Shown here: piece by piece, positions 48,001-59,856 of the stretch
How positions within the stretch are numbered: the first letter of the stretch is position 1
Layout of the letters: the number at the start of each line of letters is the position of its first letter
Origin: Aurelia coerulea
Lineage: Eukaryota > Cnidaria > Scyphozoa > Semaeostomeae > Ulmaridae
Assembly (NCBI GenBank): GCA_039566865.1
Contig: CM076960.1
Span: 10,764,501 to 10,828,500 of the forward strand
Reading direction: 5' to 3'
Length of the DNA stretch: 64,000 bases
Made by a program: the position numbers and the translations under genes
The notes under the pieces: generated by a model
Seen by the model: the letters and a program-made list of their open reading frames with translations, nothing else
Told to the model about the DNA's origin: nothing
The model's database searches: none

Positions 48001-50640
48001 AGCACGCTATAAACTGTAGAGGGGTACCGTTCTACCGATTTTTCAAAAAAATTCATGTAATTATTGTAACCTATTAGCCATTTCAATTTTCGTGAGGGTA
48101 CTCAAGAATTCACTTCCAGCGCCCGATTTGATATCACGGGGTTAGAAAGGGGCGATTTGATTTGCTGAATACCGTGAAATTGGATGATCTCCGCGTGCTT
48201 CAGCAACCAGTAAGGATTTGAATGGTATGCTAATAAACCGCCTAATGTGAAACAGGAGAGAACGCTAAAAACATTCAGTTAAAATATTATCGGTGGCGAG
48301 CTGGTCCCAGGGATATCTGCTACTGGATTATGTGTGCGTCATAAGGTATTACCTTCTTTTAACAAGGGTAATTCTTTAATATATTATCTTTTTGGCCGCA
48401 AAAAATTGCTACATTTGAAATTTTGCAAAAAATGACCATAACAGTGAGCGCGAAGTACGCAGGCACATTTTGGCAATTAGAAGTCAGCTTTCTGCAAACC
48501 GAATGGCATAATCCCATGCATCCAGTAATCATGTACTCCTTTCCCCAGAAGCTATGGATGTTAAAGAAACGCAAGACAGATTCATACCTCCTATTACGCT
48601 GCCTCGTAGATTGTCACCAGAACCGTTTCAACTTGAGTGAGCTTGCGTCCAGCGAGCGTGGTTTTAGCCAGCTGCAATCTGTATCCAAATATAAACGAAA
48701 GTTGCCCGTCAATGAAACACTCAAGAATCTGCTAATACCAATGGTGAAATATTTAAATATGGATCATCGGCAACAGAAATCTTCTGTTTTAAGCGTGTGG
48801 AATGTTTGATTTATATGATGAATATTTAAAGAAAAGTAAGCACAGTGAGATTATATTTACACATACGGCCACGTAGTTCTTTGAAAATCGCGTCTTCTGT
48901 GTTCCGTTGATTCTTCGTTGTTCTTTCGAGAGACACTGTTTTTATAACATATGGTTATCTTTTCCTCGGCCAATTCAATGAATGAAATTTTTCATCAAGG
49001 AGAAAATATCATTTGTTTCTTTGCCATTTAGTCACTCTAGTGACTATGTTTTTAGTTAATACCGGGCGACTCGAAAAAGCAGTTTGCGTTCAGCAGGCAA
49101 TATGTGGGTGAAAAGCAAGTTAAAAAGTTTCATTTTGCAGAAAAAGAAATGAATTAATATGAATTTAGCTAGTAAATATTGGTCATTTCTTTCCGTATTT
49201 AATTGCGACTTTGTGATACAGCAATTTCAGTAGAAAGTATCGTCAGTGGGAGAGCTTTCTGTTTCCTAACAATATCAATTAAACTGGCAGTTCCCAAGGA
49301 AAAACATAAGATCCTTTTGGATGATTACAAAGTCCGTCCTGAGCTAAGCAAGCATAAGAAAACTGAATATTGACTTCTCCATAACCCCAAATGATCGTTG
49401 ATGCTATTTTTAGCTACATGAATGGTGCTGCTAAATTCGCCTGCAACAGAAAATTAAGCGCCTTGTATAAGGACAAGAATCGCCTGAAAAGCAATATTTT
49501 GATCTTTATGTCAAACGAGGATGATACGCAAAAATCAAAAGTCATGGCCCCTAGTTTGCTTAGTTCGTGCATGAAACTATTGGTGCTTCTGTCTCAAATT
49601 AGATATCATGTGAGATTTAGGAAAACGCAAAATTACTTATGCAGAACCCTGCAGAACGTTTCTATTCGTGGGCATCTAATTTGAGACAAGCAGTCACGAA
49701 GATAACCTCTGTGCAAAATCGTATGCATGAAGATGTTTTGGTTCAGTGTGATCATGTGCCTTCCCCCAGTCAATGGCGCCATCGTTTGCTGGGATTCTGC
49801 ACCTTCCTCTCAACTTCACCTGCAAAATTTGCATCTGTAGCTGTGTAGGAGGGGGGGTCCTTCAACTTATTTGCATAATGAATACTATCAATATTCGTTC
49901 TAGAAAACGATTGTTTTAATATAATTAAAGGGCTTGTGCAAGGTTATAAGCGTGCATTTGCATAGAGCAAAACAATCTAAAAATAGCCTATTCAAATCGA
50001 TGTCCCACACGTGTTGTCAACAATTGATAGCCAAAGGAACCTTGCTGTGTCTGAGTGTTTTCTTTGATCTATTTATAGAGAAGCTTATATACCATTGCAC
50101 ACTCCTTTTAAGCTGCTAATGATGTCAAGAACGTGCCAATTCTGGGTAAATTTGTTGTTGTGCCAGGGTAAACATCATGGTGATTTATCCATCTTATGGT
50201 GTCAAATCTGTCTAACATGAAATAAGCCGACGTCAAATGTTGCTATAGGATCGCGGGAAACTTCTGTCTTGAGTGCACTTTCTGTGCGCATTCTTTATTT
50301 CAGTGCCAATTAGCAGAGGTAAAACGTTAATCAGTTGCTTTAACGAGCGTGACTACCTTTCTTTCTTTCTGACTTTCTGACTTTCTGACTTTCTGACTTT
50401 CTGACTGACATCGGAGCCCCTTCTTAGATTACAAAGGACTTTGTAATCAAAAATGAGAATAAAAATTAGATTTTCCGTATCCTAGGACAATAGATGCCTT
50501 GTTTGGTAGTGTACACAGTATGTTTGTCATGCCTCAGAAGTACAGACTTGCAAGAATTTGAGTACCCTTACAGGATATCCAAAAAGCATGTGCGCCGCCT
50601 TGAATGGCTACTGCAGAGCAACCATAAGTCTGATAGTCTC
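48001..50640. other. No recognised gene; one unassigned 128-codon frame
   Basis: A plus-strand frame at 48423-48809 (128 codons) and shorter ones at 49391-49684 and 49639-49848 have no motif I recognise. No repeat ends are seen. The (CTTTCTGA)n run at 50366-50407 is listed separately. Confidence 0.4.
50366..50407. repeat. (CTTTCTGA)n microsatellite
   Basis: About five units of ctgacttt, preceded by a short cttt run. Confidence 0.9.
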
Positions 50641-50649
50641 GTCCTGCAA

Positions 50650-51420
50650 ACAGTGGCGCCGCCAGGATTTTTTATTGGGGGGGCCAAATAGGATGGGGTC
50701 TGGGGCGGAGCCCCAGAAAAATCTTCTTCGACCACGCCCTCTACTTTGGCTGTAAATGCAACCAACGCCCTTTTTATAGGTTGACATAAAGATAAATGAA
50801 TCTGTCGAAATAACACAAGTAGGGTACCACAATTAGAAAATGACGTCCCACCAGCGACCAAACGACGCCTTCGGATTTACTAAAATTTCCCGCAACCGAT
50901 CGAATACGTGTCAAGTAGAAATCTGAAGTATATGGTTTGTGAAAAGAGGGCATCGGGATCAGCAGAAGCTTCAAAGTCCAGTATGAGGTGGCTGGGGGCA
51001 AAGCCCCCAGGAAAATTTTCGGGGACTCGTCCTTTACTTTGGCTTAGAACACTTCTCCCGATGAAATGTTACCTGGTGGTGAAATAGAATTGTTGACAAT
51101 TTGGTAATAGTTGTTTAAATTAGCATCCCCAGGAAACTATTTTTGTAAAAATATGATATTCTTTGGTTTAGAATGCATCACATCTTTACCAGTGCCCATT
51201 TGAAAACTTTCATAATTAGGTAATAGTATTTTTATGAATCACCACCAGAGGAAATTTTTTGCGCAAACACACTATAATTTGTCCCAGAACGGCTCTCACA
51301 ATCCAATGTGCCTGGCCAGAAAATTGAAATCTTGACAATTCTGTGATAGTTTGTCTCGGAAATTTTTCAAAAATCCAACCTATACACTGGCTTAGAACGA
51401 CTCTCCCAGTCACTTTACAT
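50650..51420. repeat. Diverged dispersed/tandem repeat region
   Basis: Starts with cagtggcgccgccaggattt and a G run, a form seen at ends of hAT-like and SINE-like repeats. Two GC hairpins with A-rich followers occur (tggggcggagcccca at 50700, tgggggcaaagccccca at 50990). After 51030 a unit of about 115-120 bp with ctttggcttagaac...ctctccc...gacaatt.ggtaatagtt recurs four times (about 51036, 51161, 51273, 51388). Confidence 0.55.
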
Positions 51421-51531
51421 AATTTCTCCGAAAGAATCGTACCCTACTACCTATCCTATACGCAACTACTTTCTCCTCATTTGGTTTGTGAAAAAGGATC
51501 TTGACTTAGATCTTCCACAAGCTATGTTGTT

Positions 51532-51800
51532 TTATTATTATTATTATTAAATATCTATTTAAAGTAGGCTAAAAAATGAATAGCTAAATTGCAGCTAATT
51601 AAGGCCTACTATTTACAATATACATAATTTACAATTAAACTAAAATTAATATATATTACAGGACAAATCAGAGTTAAAATCTATCATGTTAGAAAGATTG
51701 TTGAGATGTCTAGGACCTTCACGACCAGAAGAAAATTCCGAGTCAATGCCCTACAGATTGTTGGAAAATGCAATAAGACAGCAAGATTGTACAAATCGAT
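51532..51800 (-). pseudogene. Non-LTR element 3' end
   Basis: A short ATT run, then an AT-rich segment of about 130 bp like the 3' UTRs of the neighbouring CR1-like copies, then a possible C-terminal coding scrap on the minus strand. No RT motif is left, so this is tentative. Confidence 0.4.
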
Positions 51801-51834
51801 ACTCACATTATAACTGCCAAGGTCATTGGCCTTA

Positions 51835-51945
51835 CCCCCCCCCCCCCCCAATAATTTTACACCGGAATTAGACGAATTAGAAAAGTGGTCCTGGAGAATA
51901 TTGGGGGGGGCGACCGCCCCCCCTTGCCCCCCCCCCCCCCTCCCG
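51835..51945. repeat. C- and G-homopolymer runs
   Basis: C runs at about 51835-51850 and 51918-51940 and a G run at 51903-51910, similar in style to the G/C ends of the MITE at 45954-46517. No inverted termini found here. Confidence 0.6.
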
Positions 51946-52249
51946 GCGCTTCTGCCTGCAAATATATCAAATATGATAGATCAATCTGATAAGTGGTTGC
52001 TGATTTATGAAGCAAAAAAATCAAAGTCACTGGCTACCTCAAAACCAAAGGATTTACAAGTCTCTATCAATGTCAAAATAACAGAAATTAAGTAAAAACT
52101 GGTAAAAATAGACCGGTTTTCTAAGTTCCGTGGTTCAGGTAGTAACAAATACATTTTGTGATAACCAACAACCAAAAACACATTTAGGTTTGCTAGAAAT
52201 AGTTATTTGCAACACAAATGCTGCAGGTCACCAAATGCTTCCATCAATT

Positions 52250-52642
52250 CAATTCAGTTCAATTTTATTTGTAAATACAAGCTACTATAAAAGTAAAACT
52301 TCTGCAAATACCCGTATCCTACGTGACCTTAGAAAAGCAAAGCGTGGGCTGCTAAAATAAAGTTTTAACAAACTACCATACATGCTATTACAATACAACT
52401 ACCATTAATAGCTCTCAGGAACAGCTACTTGAAATATATATGAATCAACTGTATATGACTATTGTCAGTCTTTTTTCTTAACTTCTTATTATTTAACCAA
52501 ACTGAATGGCAGTCAGATTAGCATAGATCAATAACACTTTTCTTCAGTTTGATTGGAAACTATGTTGGGTTTTGAATGCTTTTGAGTGAGGAGAGTAAAA
52601 CACTCCACAGACTAGCCCCTTTGTTTCGCATCATTTTGTTGT
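52250..52642 (-). pseudogene. CR1-like RT 3' end, downstream half
   Basis: 3' UTR (ttcaattcagttcaatttta start at 52246) and, on the minus strand near 52540-52640, the last RT codons with ASLWSVL. The upstream half is at 56653-56892, on the far side of the 4-kb DNA transposon. Confidence 0.65.
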
Positions 52643-52782
52643 AGACAGGTGCATGGCCAGAATCTTTCGAATATGAAGAACGGATATATTTCGTGATGTT
52701 ATTTCTGGGTGAAATTTAATGCTCTTCAGAATCTGCGTGTCACCACTTGATTATGTGGTGGGTGTGGCAAGGCGTGGTCATG

Positions 52783-52790
52783 TGACGTCA
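52783..52790. promoter_or_regulatory. CRE-like palindrome TGACGTCA in left terminal repeat
   Basis: Perfect TGACGTCA. A degenerate version (tgtacgtcat) follows at 52931. The right terminal repeat has two perfect copies (56355-56362 and 56504-56511). CREB/ATF binding is inferred from the motif only. Confidence 0.5.
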
Positions 52791-53683
52791 CTCACTCTTT
52801 TCAAAGGAAAAATATCTGCAAACTATGCAAATACCAGGCAAATTTCCCTCTCTGTCGACTTCATTTCATCCTCTTACCGATTCTAAGTGTTACTAGATGA
52901 TCGAGCAGTGGGCGTGGCAGGGTGTGGTCATGTACGTCATTCCTAGATTCTTACGATGATGTATGGAAAGTTTGCTTACTTGCTCAAAGATTACATATTT
53001 GGTACTGAAATTTGAGGGCTTGCTAAATTGCGTCACCGGTTTATATGACAATGCGTGATAATAACATAATGAATAAAGAATTCATGTAGTTGATACCCAG
53101 GATAAGCCAATTCTATCTTTTATATTGAATAAACGGAACTTATTCTTCAGTTACTCGAATTAAAAGAGTCATACTGTGTCAATGTTGTATATAATGTCAT
53201 GGTAGATATTCTGGGTCATTGCTGTCGTATCCATCACTCTCTGGATCAAACACTGCAAAAAACATCAAAATTTCTCTTTAGTTTCTGCTTGGAAATTTGG
53301 GGAAACGGGCAAGTTTATCTGGGAAATTGAAGGGAAACGGACATTTTCATTGCCTTCTTAGGAAATTATGGGGAAAGTGTCCGTTTCCCTAAAATTTTCC
53401 CATGAAAGAACGTTGAGAAATTTTGTCATTTTTTGCAGTGAAAGACTTGCCAAAGATCTTCGTCTGAACTCGCATGATTGTCACCTACAAAATCATTGCC
53501 TTCTTCGCCTAGCATTTCTTGGTCATTCTCGTTATCTGAAACCTCTGGATCGGTGCTTTGTCTGCTCATTGGTTGAAGTTCTTCATGTCTACGTTCCCCT
53601 CTTCTCTGTACGGCCCTTATAACTGCAGGCATTTGTGGCCCACGGTACCAGATAGGAATCAAACAGCCAGTTTCATCTCTTAG

Positions 53684-54316
53684 CTAGCCACTTTCACAGG
53701 AGTCGATCTTCTCAATAACAGGAGAGCTAAAAGCTTTCAGGTAGTATGCGGCCATATTTGCTCTTTGGATCAGATTTATTATGCTTTCTGGATCTGGTAT
53801 GATACTCTGCGTTGTCTTTACTCGCACTTTGTCATATTGCCTCATTCTCGTCGTTACCAGGTCGTCATCTCGCTTTCCGCTGTATATGGTCTCATGGATG
53901 AATTTCGTAACACTAGCATCACCATCTTCATCCAATGTTTTTCCATTTCCCAACTGCTCAAGTAGATAGAGAGACTTGTTTTTTCTTGCCTTTTCAAATA
54001 CTGATATCTTTGAGCTGCGATAAAAATAGCTGGTAGTGTCACAGCCTGTCAGAGAATGAAAAGCTGGTAGCTGTAAACTTGTTGATTCATCGAGAAACTG
54101 GGCAATCTTTCCAACATTAACAAACTTATTGTGATCAATTTGCATGCACCAAATAGCTTCAGGTTTCCTCAAAGCAAAGGCATATATCATCAGGATGAGG
54201 ATGTCCGTATCTTTGGCTTTTACTATTACGGAACAATCAGAATTGAAGGCATGCAGTTCTACCCGAGTGTCTGCCTCTTCGTGATTACATTCAACTTTCA
54301 ACTGTGACATCAACAT
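53684..54316 (-). pseudogene. DNA-transposon protein, C-terminal nuclease-like part
   Basis: Acidic motif order HEEADTR near 54270, KAKDTDILIL near 54200 and LTGCDTTS near 54040. This resembles the E-x-x-D, D-x-D and G-x-D motifs of XPG/FEN-type nucleases, a domain reported for Academ transposons. It is the same protein as 54291-55631. The frames overlap by 26 bp and differ by one base, which a 1-nt insertion near 54290 explains. Confidence 0.6.
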
Positions 54317-55622
54317 CCTCCATGGTGATCTTTTTTGTTCTGTTTCTGTGGTTTATTGTAAGGGGAACTTTGAGATGACTTCTCGTTCCTGGATGCTCAG
54401 CAAAATCATTGAATCGTTTGATTAACTCGTCCTTGTTTTCTTTGTTGTGGATAAACCTTTGGAAATCTTTGCCCCCTATCATTTGCTGATCATTTGATCC
54501 AAGATGAACCCTCGGACTGCAAACTCTTTCAAGTCGTTCTGCTCCTTTGATTGAATATTCCTGATCGTCGATGTAATTGTCAAATACTACGACAATTTCT
54601 TTGGCATACCAACTTGCAGGAGGCGTGAATGATTTCAGCTGATCAGACATGTATTGGCCCCATGTTACAGCAGGACGTGATGCTCTAATTGTAGCCATCC
54701 CATCATAGATGCATGTTGCGTGACAAGGAGGTGACTCCATTACTGCGTCTGCTAGTTCAATTAAATAGTTTCTGAACTTTGCTTTAGATCCCGGCTGGTA
54801 TAGCTTGCCGTCTGGTGTCGATATTGCAAGAGGATACTTTGTTAGGCAATGTGAAAATGCCTCTCGCTTGTTGTGACACTTTGCTACAATCATGCCAAGT
54901 GCCTGACGATCTTCTTTCAGCACGGATAAAGCTTTTGCTGCTTTTTTCTTCTTCTTTTCCAAGCCCGTCTTTATGGTGCTCCTCTTTATTGGCGCAAAAA
55001 AATCTACTTCAGATGACCACAGGCGGTCTTTGTAAAACATGCGATGCATCTCCTCGCCAACTGACCTTGCTCCAATTAGTCCCTCGACTATGGCTGGCTC
55101 TAGCTCAATCCCTGTCGAAAGATTGCGTGTAGGTCCTTCAAATGGGGTATGGTATGTCTTCAATCTTTCAATCAAACTCAATACTTGCTTTTCATGCCTC
55201 GCTTTTGCTCCTGCAGATGTTTCATTGTGAGCACTTGAGGTTTTGACGAGAAGTCGATCCATTACATGCTTCCTCAGTTTTGCCAGTTTGTGGGAGTTCT
55301 TGTAGAATCTATCAACAGCTTCGGGAGACGTGCTGTAACCACCTTTCATTGGGCCCCCTCGTATTTTACTCTCACGATTGGGACCAATCTCTGTCACTAA
55401 ATCTCCTGGAATGCTTGAAAATACGTCTCCACTTAGGCTCACTCCAGGGCCATATAGAAGCAGATCATCGTATGCATCTGGGTCATCCGTTTTTAACTTT
55501 GACAAAAGAATATGGCTGTATGTCAAGTACCGCGAATAGTTGGGATGATTGAAGGCAAATAGCAGGGGAACGAAATGCTGCAAAGCTTGGAGATGGAGCT
55601 CCATATTTTTTCTCTCTGAAGC
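54291..55622 (-). pseudogene. DNA-transposon protein, main central part
   Basis: About 440 codons open on the minus strand. It contains a Lys-rich stretch near 54950 and conserved-looking blocks (GGPMKGGYST near 55345, ATIRASRPAVTWGQYMSDQ near 54670). This protein type occurs beside the HEEADTR...GCDTTS domain in invertebrate repeats as far as I recall. I cannot name a catalytic residue in this part. Confidence 0.55.
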
Positions 55623-55650
55623 CTGCAACAAAATAAAGCATGGAACTTAC

Positions 55651-55836
55651 ATCTTTGACGTACTTCCCAACAAGCTGTCCCATTGTTCTACTAGTTTGCA
55701 GCATTTCAACTTTCGTGCAGTTGAAATGAGGGCACAAGGTCACTCTATCCAATGAACTTGCAGATGGTTTTGACTTTAACAAAAGCTCCAGTTCACCGTT
55801 GCTACCATAGCAACTAGGCGTTGTGTCACGAATCAC
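55651..55836 (-). CDS. DNA-transposon protein, N-terminal exon
   Basis: The frame is open to 55651, where GTAAGT follows. The next part begins after CAG at 55623. Removing 55623-55650 joins the frames exactly. A Cys-x-His pattern (CPHFNC near 55725) is visible. The start codon is uncertain and may lie further upstream. Confidence 0.5.
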
Positions 55837-56652
55837 ATAGGAAAGAGGCCAGCGTCTCTAAAAGACTGATACACTCATTCCGGTGATGGTAGGCAGTTTC
55901 TTAAATTTTTGGGCCATTTTGCTAGCAAAATTTTCTTATATGCGTTTCTTATATTTCCAATGCCTGAAGTGAAGAGTTACTTTTGTTTGGTCTAAAGGGC
56001 TCCAAAATTACTTAGTAAGATCTCAAAACAAGTAAATAATATAATGCACACTCAAAATTATGTCCAAACAGTTGCTATAACTATACACTGTCAAAACATT
56101 TTCGCGTGCGATAGGAAAATCAAAATTGCAAATTATAAAAGTTTCTTTGCTTTGTTTGGCCAGGTAGGGTTGTTTCTAAACTTTCGAAAAATTGAGCCCA
56201 CCGTTTCTTATGAGCGGTTTCTTATAAAAAAATGAGTATTTTTCATTGAGTAATGAAACATGATTTGCTTTGGTGCACTCAAATTCAAATAGATGATATG
56301 CACCCTTTGAGAGAATGAGCAAACTTTCCATACATCATTGTTAGAATCTAGGAGTGACGTCACATGACTACACCCAGCCACGCCCACTGCTCAATCATCT
56401 AATAACACTTAAAATCGGTAAGAGGATAAAATTAATCGACAGAAAGGGAAATTTGGCTGGTATTTGCATAGTTTACAGACATTTTCCCTCTGAAAAGATT
56501 GAGTGACGTCACATGACCACGCTTTGCCACACCCACCACATAATCAAGTGGTGACAAGCAGATTCTGAAAGAGCATTAAATTTCACCCAGAAATAACATC
56601 ACGAGATATATCCGTTCTTCATATTCGAAAGATTCTGGCCATGCACCTGTCT

Positions 56653-56892
56653 ATTGCCTCATGTTTTGTTTGCCTTGTGAATTTGATAATGTTTACTTTG
56701 ACGAGTGTCGTATTTATATAAATTTAAATTTATTACGAAGTAACTCTCGTATACAGTTGGAAGTTTATCATTGTTATGATGAAAATTTTGCTTCAATTTT
56801 AAGATTTTGAATTCATAGAAGTCAGTTAGTTTAAGAAAGTTAGCTTCTTTATGAAGTGCGTTAGTTGGATATCTATAATTGCCCCGCACCAA
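56653..56892 (-). pseudogene. CR1-like RT 3' end, upstream half
   Basis: The minus-strand translation has YDTRQSKHY near 56695, the usual motif before the C-terminal YRGxxLWNxLP of CR1-like RTs. That final motif is found beyond the transposon at about 52540-52640. Confidence 0.7.
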
Positions 56893-57224
56893 AGCGGGGC
56901 TTAGTAGTACTCCGTGCGTAGATAAGGGGACAGCATCTCAATATCTTCGCTTTTCTAGTCTGCGCGCAAACTTTGGTTACTGTGGAGGAGAGGAAGAAAG
57001 GAACTACAAAATCAGCGCAACGCCGTGCATTTTCTTGTTTGGAAACTTTCAGCGTGATTGCGCAAGCGATGAACCCTTTGTTTTCCTTTGTTAGGAAAGC
57101 CAATCAGTATCGAGTCCTCGATACACCGGACCCAATTGATTTAGCGGAAGACATAATTATATTGTCTTTTTTTACAAAGCAAGAAAAAGTTAATTGTAAT
57201 AAAAATACTCAGTGGTAAAACAAA

Positions 57225-57428
57225 ATGGCGGATCATCGGGAAGGGAAGCAAATACGACTGTCGTGCGAATACGGAAAAGATTGGAATGAATCGAATTTTC
57301 AGAGTGGCCTGGACCACGTACAACGTATTTTTAATATCAATCGGATCCTTGATGAACAGAGAATTGTGTTGAAGAAATTTACAAGGCTTGTACATGGCTT
57401 TATATATTCATACCAGATAATAAACTAA
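57225..57428 (+). CDS. Possible first exon of a RecQ-like helicase gene
   Basis: ATGGCG in good context (aaaatggcgg) opens 67 codons. The segment FNINRILDEQRIVLKKF resembles the Q-motif-like lead (F.I..L..EQ..AL..F) before the Walker A of cnidarian RecQ-like helicases. The sequence from about 56880 is more GC-rich than its surroundings, as a promoter region may be. No continuation exon is seen on this strand. Confidence 0.35.
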   Translation: MADHREGKQIRLSCEYGKDWNESNFQSGLDHVQRIFNINRILDEQRIVLKKFTRLVHGFIYSYQIIN

Positions 57429-57894
57429 CATTTCACTTGTGTGTAGACTTTTGAAAAATGTGTACTGTAAAAGCTCTATTAAGCCCCCTCTCTATAAAGC
57501 CCCCATTTATATCAAATTCCAGAGGTTGCCAAATATTCTCCATTTGTTGAGCTAAATAAGTTTGCATGTTAATTTTGATGTGGTCTGATGGTTTTAGATA
57601 AGTTGTACGTTTAGAGCTTTTACGGTACAATAGTTTTTGTGATAGGCCTAGCACCTCCTCTCGTAAACAAATATATTTGTACCTCATTTTTGCAATGTGT
57701 TTATGGGTGGGGGTGGGTTGGATGGATGTAAAATATTTTGGAGTGCAATATAATGTATTTGTTTGGGATTTTTCCTGCATGTAGAAAGACAAAGTCAAGC
57801 CTTGCCATCAGCCAGAGGACGATAAGGTAAAGGGCAAACGAAATAAACAATTCCTTTTTTGAAGGAGAAAATCAAAGTTAAATCAAAATTATAT
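57429..57894. other. No gene recognised
   Basis: Lies between two opposed helicase-like fragments. The minus-strand frame 57433-57798 shows no helicase motif. Confidence 0.5.
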
Positions 57895-58386
57895 TCACCA
57901 TTGACTGATGCAGTGAGCTTCGTCAATCACAACAGCCACGCAGTTTTCTTTAAAATGTTCAGAGCTGAGGATGTTTCTCCATTTCTTGACGGAAAGCATT
58001 GACTCTGGTGATGCATAAAGAATATTAATTCCGATGATGTCTTCAAGAACCGTGTCCTTTGAGATGTACACTCCATTTAGGCTGATAGACTCGCGGAGGT
58101 ACTTGACTTGGTCAATCATTAAGGCTTGCAATGGGCAAATAACCAGTACAATACTAGTGAAAAGTGGTCTGTCCAACACATAGTCAGCAACCAATGGCAT
58201 ACTCTGAAACACGAGGGACTTTCCAAAACCATTTGTTTGTATTTGATGCAACATCGAAACTCGTGCAACACGATAACAAGAGGATTGTTTATACCTTGAA
58301 ACTGCCCGTCCAAGCATAGCCGTCAAATGCTTTCTTTTGTCCAAGGATCCCGTGGGGTTCCGACTCAAGCTCTGATCAGATCGCAT
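57895..58386 (-). pseudogene. RecQ-like DNA helicase fragment (motifs I to II)
   Basis: Minus strand: GFGKSLVFQ near 58220 (Walker A), VICPLQALMIDQV near 58110-58140 (motif Ia), and DEAHCISQW near 57905-57930 (DEAH box and RecQ-type CISxW). After that Trp the sequence reads tggtgaat, a plausible GT donor. Upstream codons from ATG 58386 do not look helicase-like and may be an unrelated start. No later motifs (III-VI) are found, so it is an exon of a longer gene or a fragment. Confidence 0.65.
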
Positions 58387-59854
58387 TTTCTCCTATGATT
58401 GTCGAATCAGGTGACGTCGTTGCATTTATTTCCACGTTTCAAAGCAAAATTTAGGCCATTTTTGGCCGTTGTGACCAACATCCCCAAAAATCATTTCACG
58501 ATCGGATAAATCGATTTTCGTCAAAATTTCAATTGGAGAAGATTCTCCATGCTTTGGACCATAAATGTTTTCGGTATGGCTTTGCAATTACTGAAAATAA
58601 CAGAATTGTGGCATCTTTAAGCTCAATGCAGTCATTCATCGGTTACAGATTCTATAATCAGCAAAAAGAAGAGCACAAAACTGAAAACCTGAAGAAGAAC
58701 TAGTGCATACACATACCTCAGATGGTAATAACAAACATCCACTTTTTCTGCCGCAATCAACAGCCAGTTTCGTCAGCAAACAACATAGGCGACAACTTGA
58801 ATTATTACATGCCATCGTCGAAAAACAACGAACATCCCATTCCAATGAACAGAAATATGAATAAATCAACGGTGAATAACGAATATATGAACCTGTCACG
58901 CGGAAGAATATGGGAAAAGCTGCACCTCCAATCTGGCCCAGAAAGAACCATTTCGTGAAGTCTGTTTCGATAAACCGTACCACCCTTTCTATGGAAACCG
59001 GCAATAACATTAGCCAAAACGATGTACGAATTTATCGGTCACATCCCATCTTTTAGTGCAAGAAAAATGTATGTCGTCTTATGGTCTAGCAGCTTCATGA
59101 AACAGAGATGAAATGCTAGGATTAATAACATTCTTACGAATACGAATAACAAGAAGAAATGTACATCTTATTTTCATAACGAGTAAAATAGATGGATCTT
59201 TTCGACATTTGAAATACTATATATGGAAACTCCTCATGTCAATTTCACATTTTGGGCGGATATCATATTATCTTATCTTTTAGAAGTCCTTCATTAGAAG
59301 ATCACCCCTTGAAGGTCAAGCAACACAGTAGCATCAAAGCAAAGTTGGGCAGTTGCAAACTTATTGCCGATTCATGGAAGCACAACCCTAATTTTTTGTA
59401 AGATTCCACAACTTTGATCCAATACAGAAAGTTCCTCAAAATTCTCATTATCTGAGTACAAAATGTTTCATAAGATTTTCTTAAAAGTTCTCTCAAGTTT
59501 CTATGGATCTCTGGGATCTCCTGCACCATCAATTAAATATGCCACAGAGTAGATCATGTACGAATTTTATGTAGGAAATTACCAAGTGAAAAGAGAAATG
59601 AATTTGTTCCAGTATCCAAGATTTTATATTCTAGGTGACTTGAGAGTTCAGTTTCTTGAAAATATTTCCTGTGATAGCGGACTTCTATCAATGCAACTGC
59701 ACACACTTTTTCTGCAGGAAACTGCTTGAAGGAATCCGTTGTTGCCTCTTCCATAAATTAAGAATCTCTAATAGAAGCGATGAAAGGTCATTTCAAATTT
59801 AAAAAACTTTTTCAAAGTTAGTCATGAGTTGATAAATTGCATTACCAACTCAAC
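58387..59854. other. No gene recognised
   Basis: Overlapping frames at 58636-59010 (-), 58722-58958 (+), 59302-59532 (-) and 59554-59754 (-) have no recognised motif. The last begins with ATGGAAGAGG and could be a small exon, but nothing supports it further. Confidence 0.4.
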
Positions 59855-59856
59855 TA

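Larger units (their letters stand above)
52643..56652. mobile_element. 4.0-kb DNA transposon with about 340-bp inverted termini (Academ-like candidate)
   Basis: Both ends read agacaggtgcatggcc facing inward. The inverted match continues to about 52985 on the left and 56314 on the right with about 90% identity by eye. It splits a CR1-like RT whose two halves lie at 56653-56892 and 52250-52642. Inside, on the minus strand, is a multi-part gene with an XPG/FEN-like signature. No clear target duplication was resolved. Confidence 0.8.

Noticed and set aside
48359..48574. Minus-strand frame opposite 48423-48809
   Set aside because: No motif in either direction; cannot decide that either is coding.
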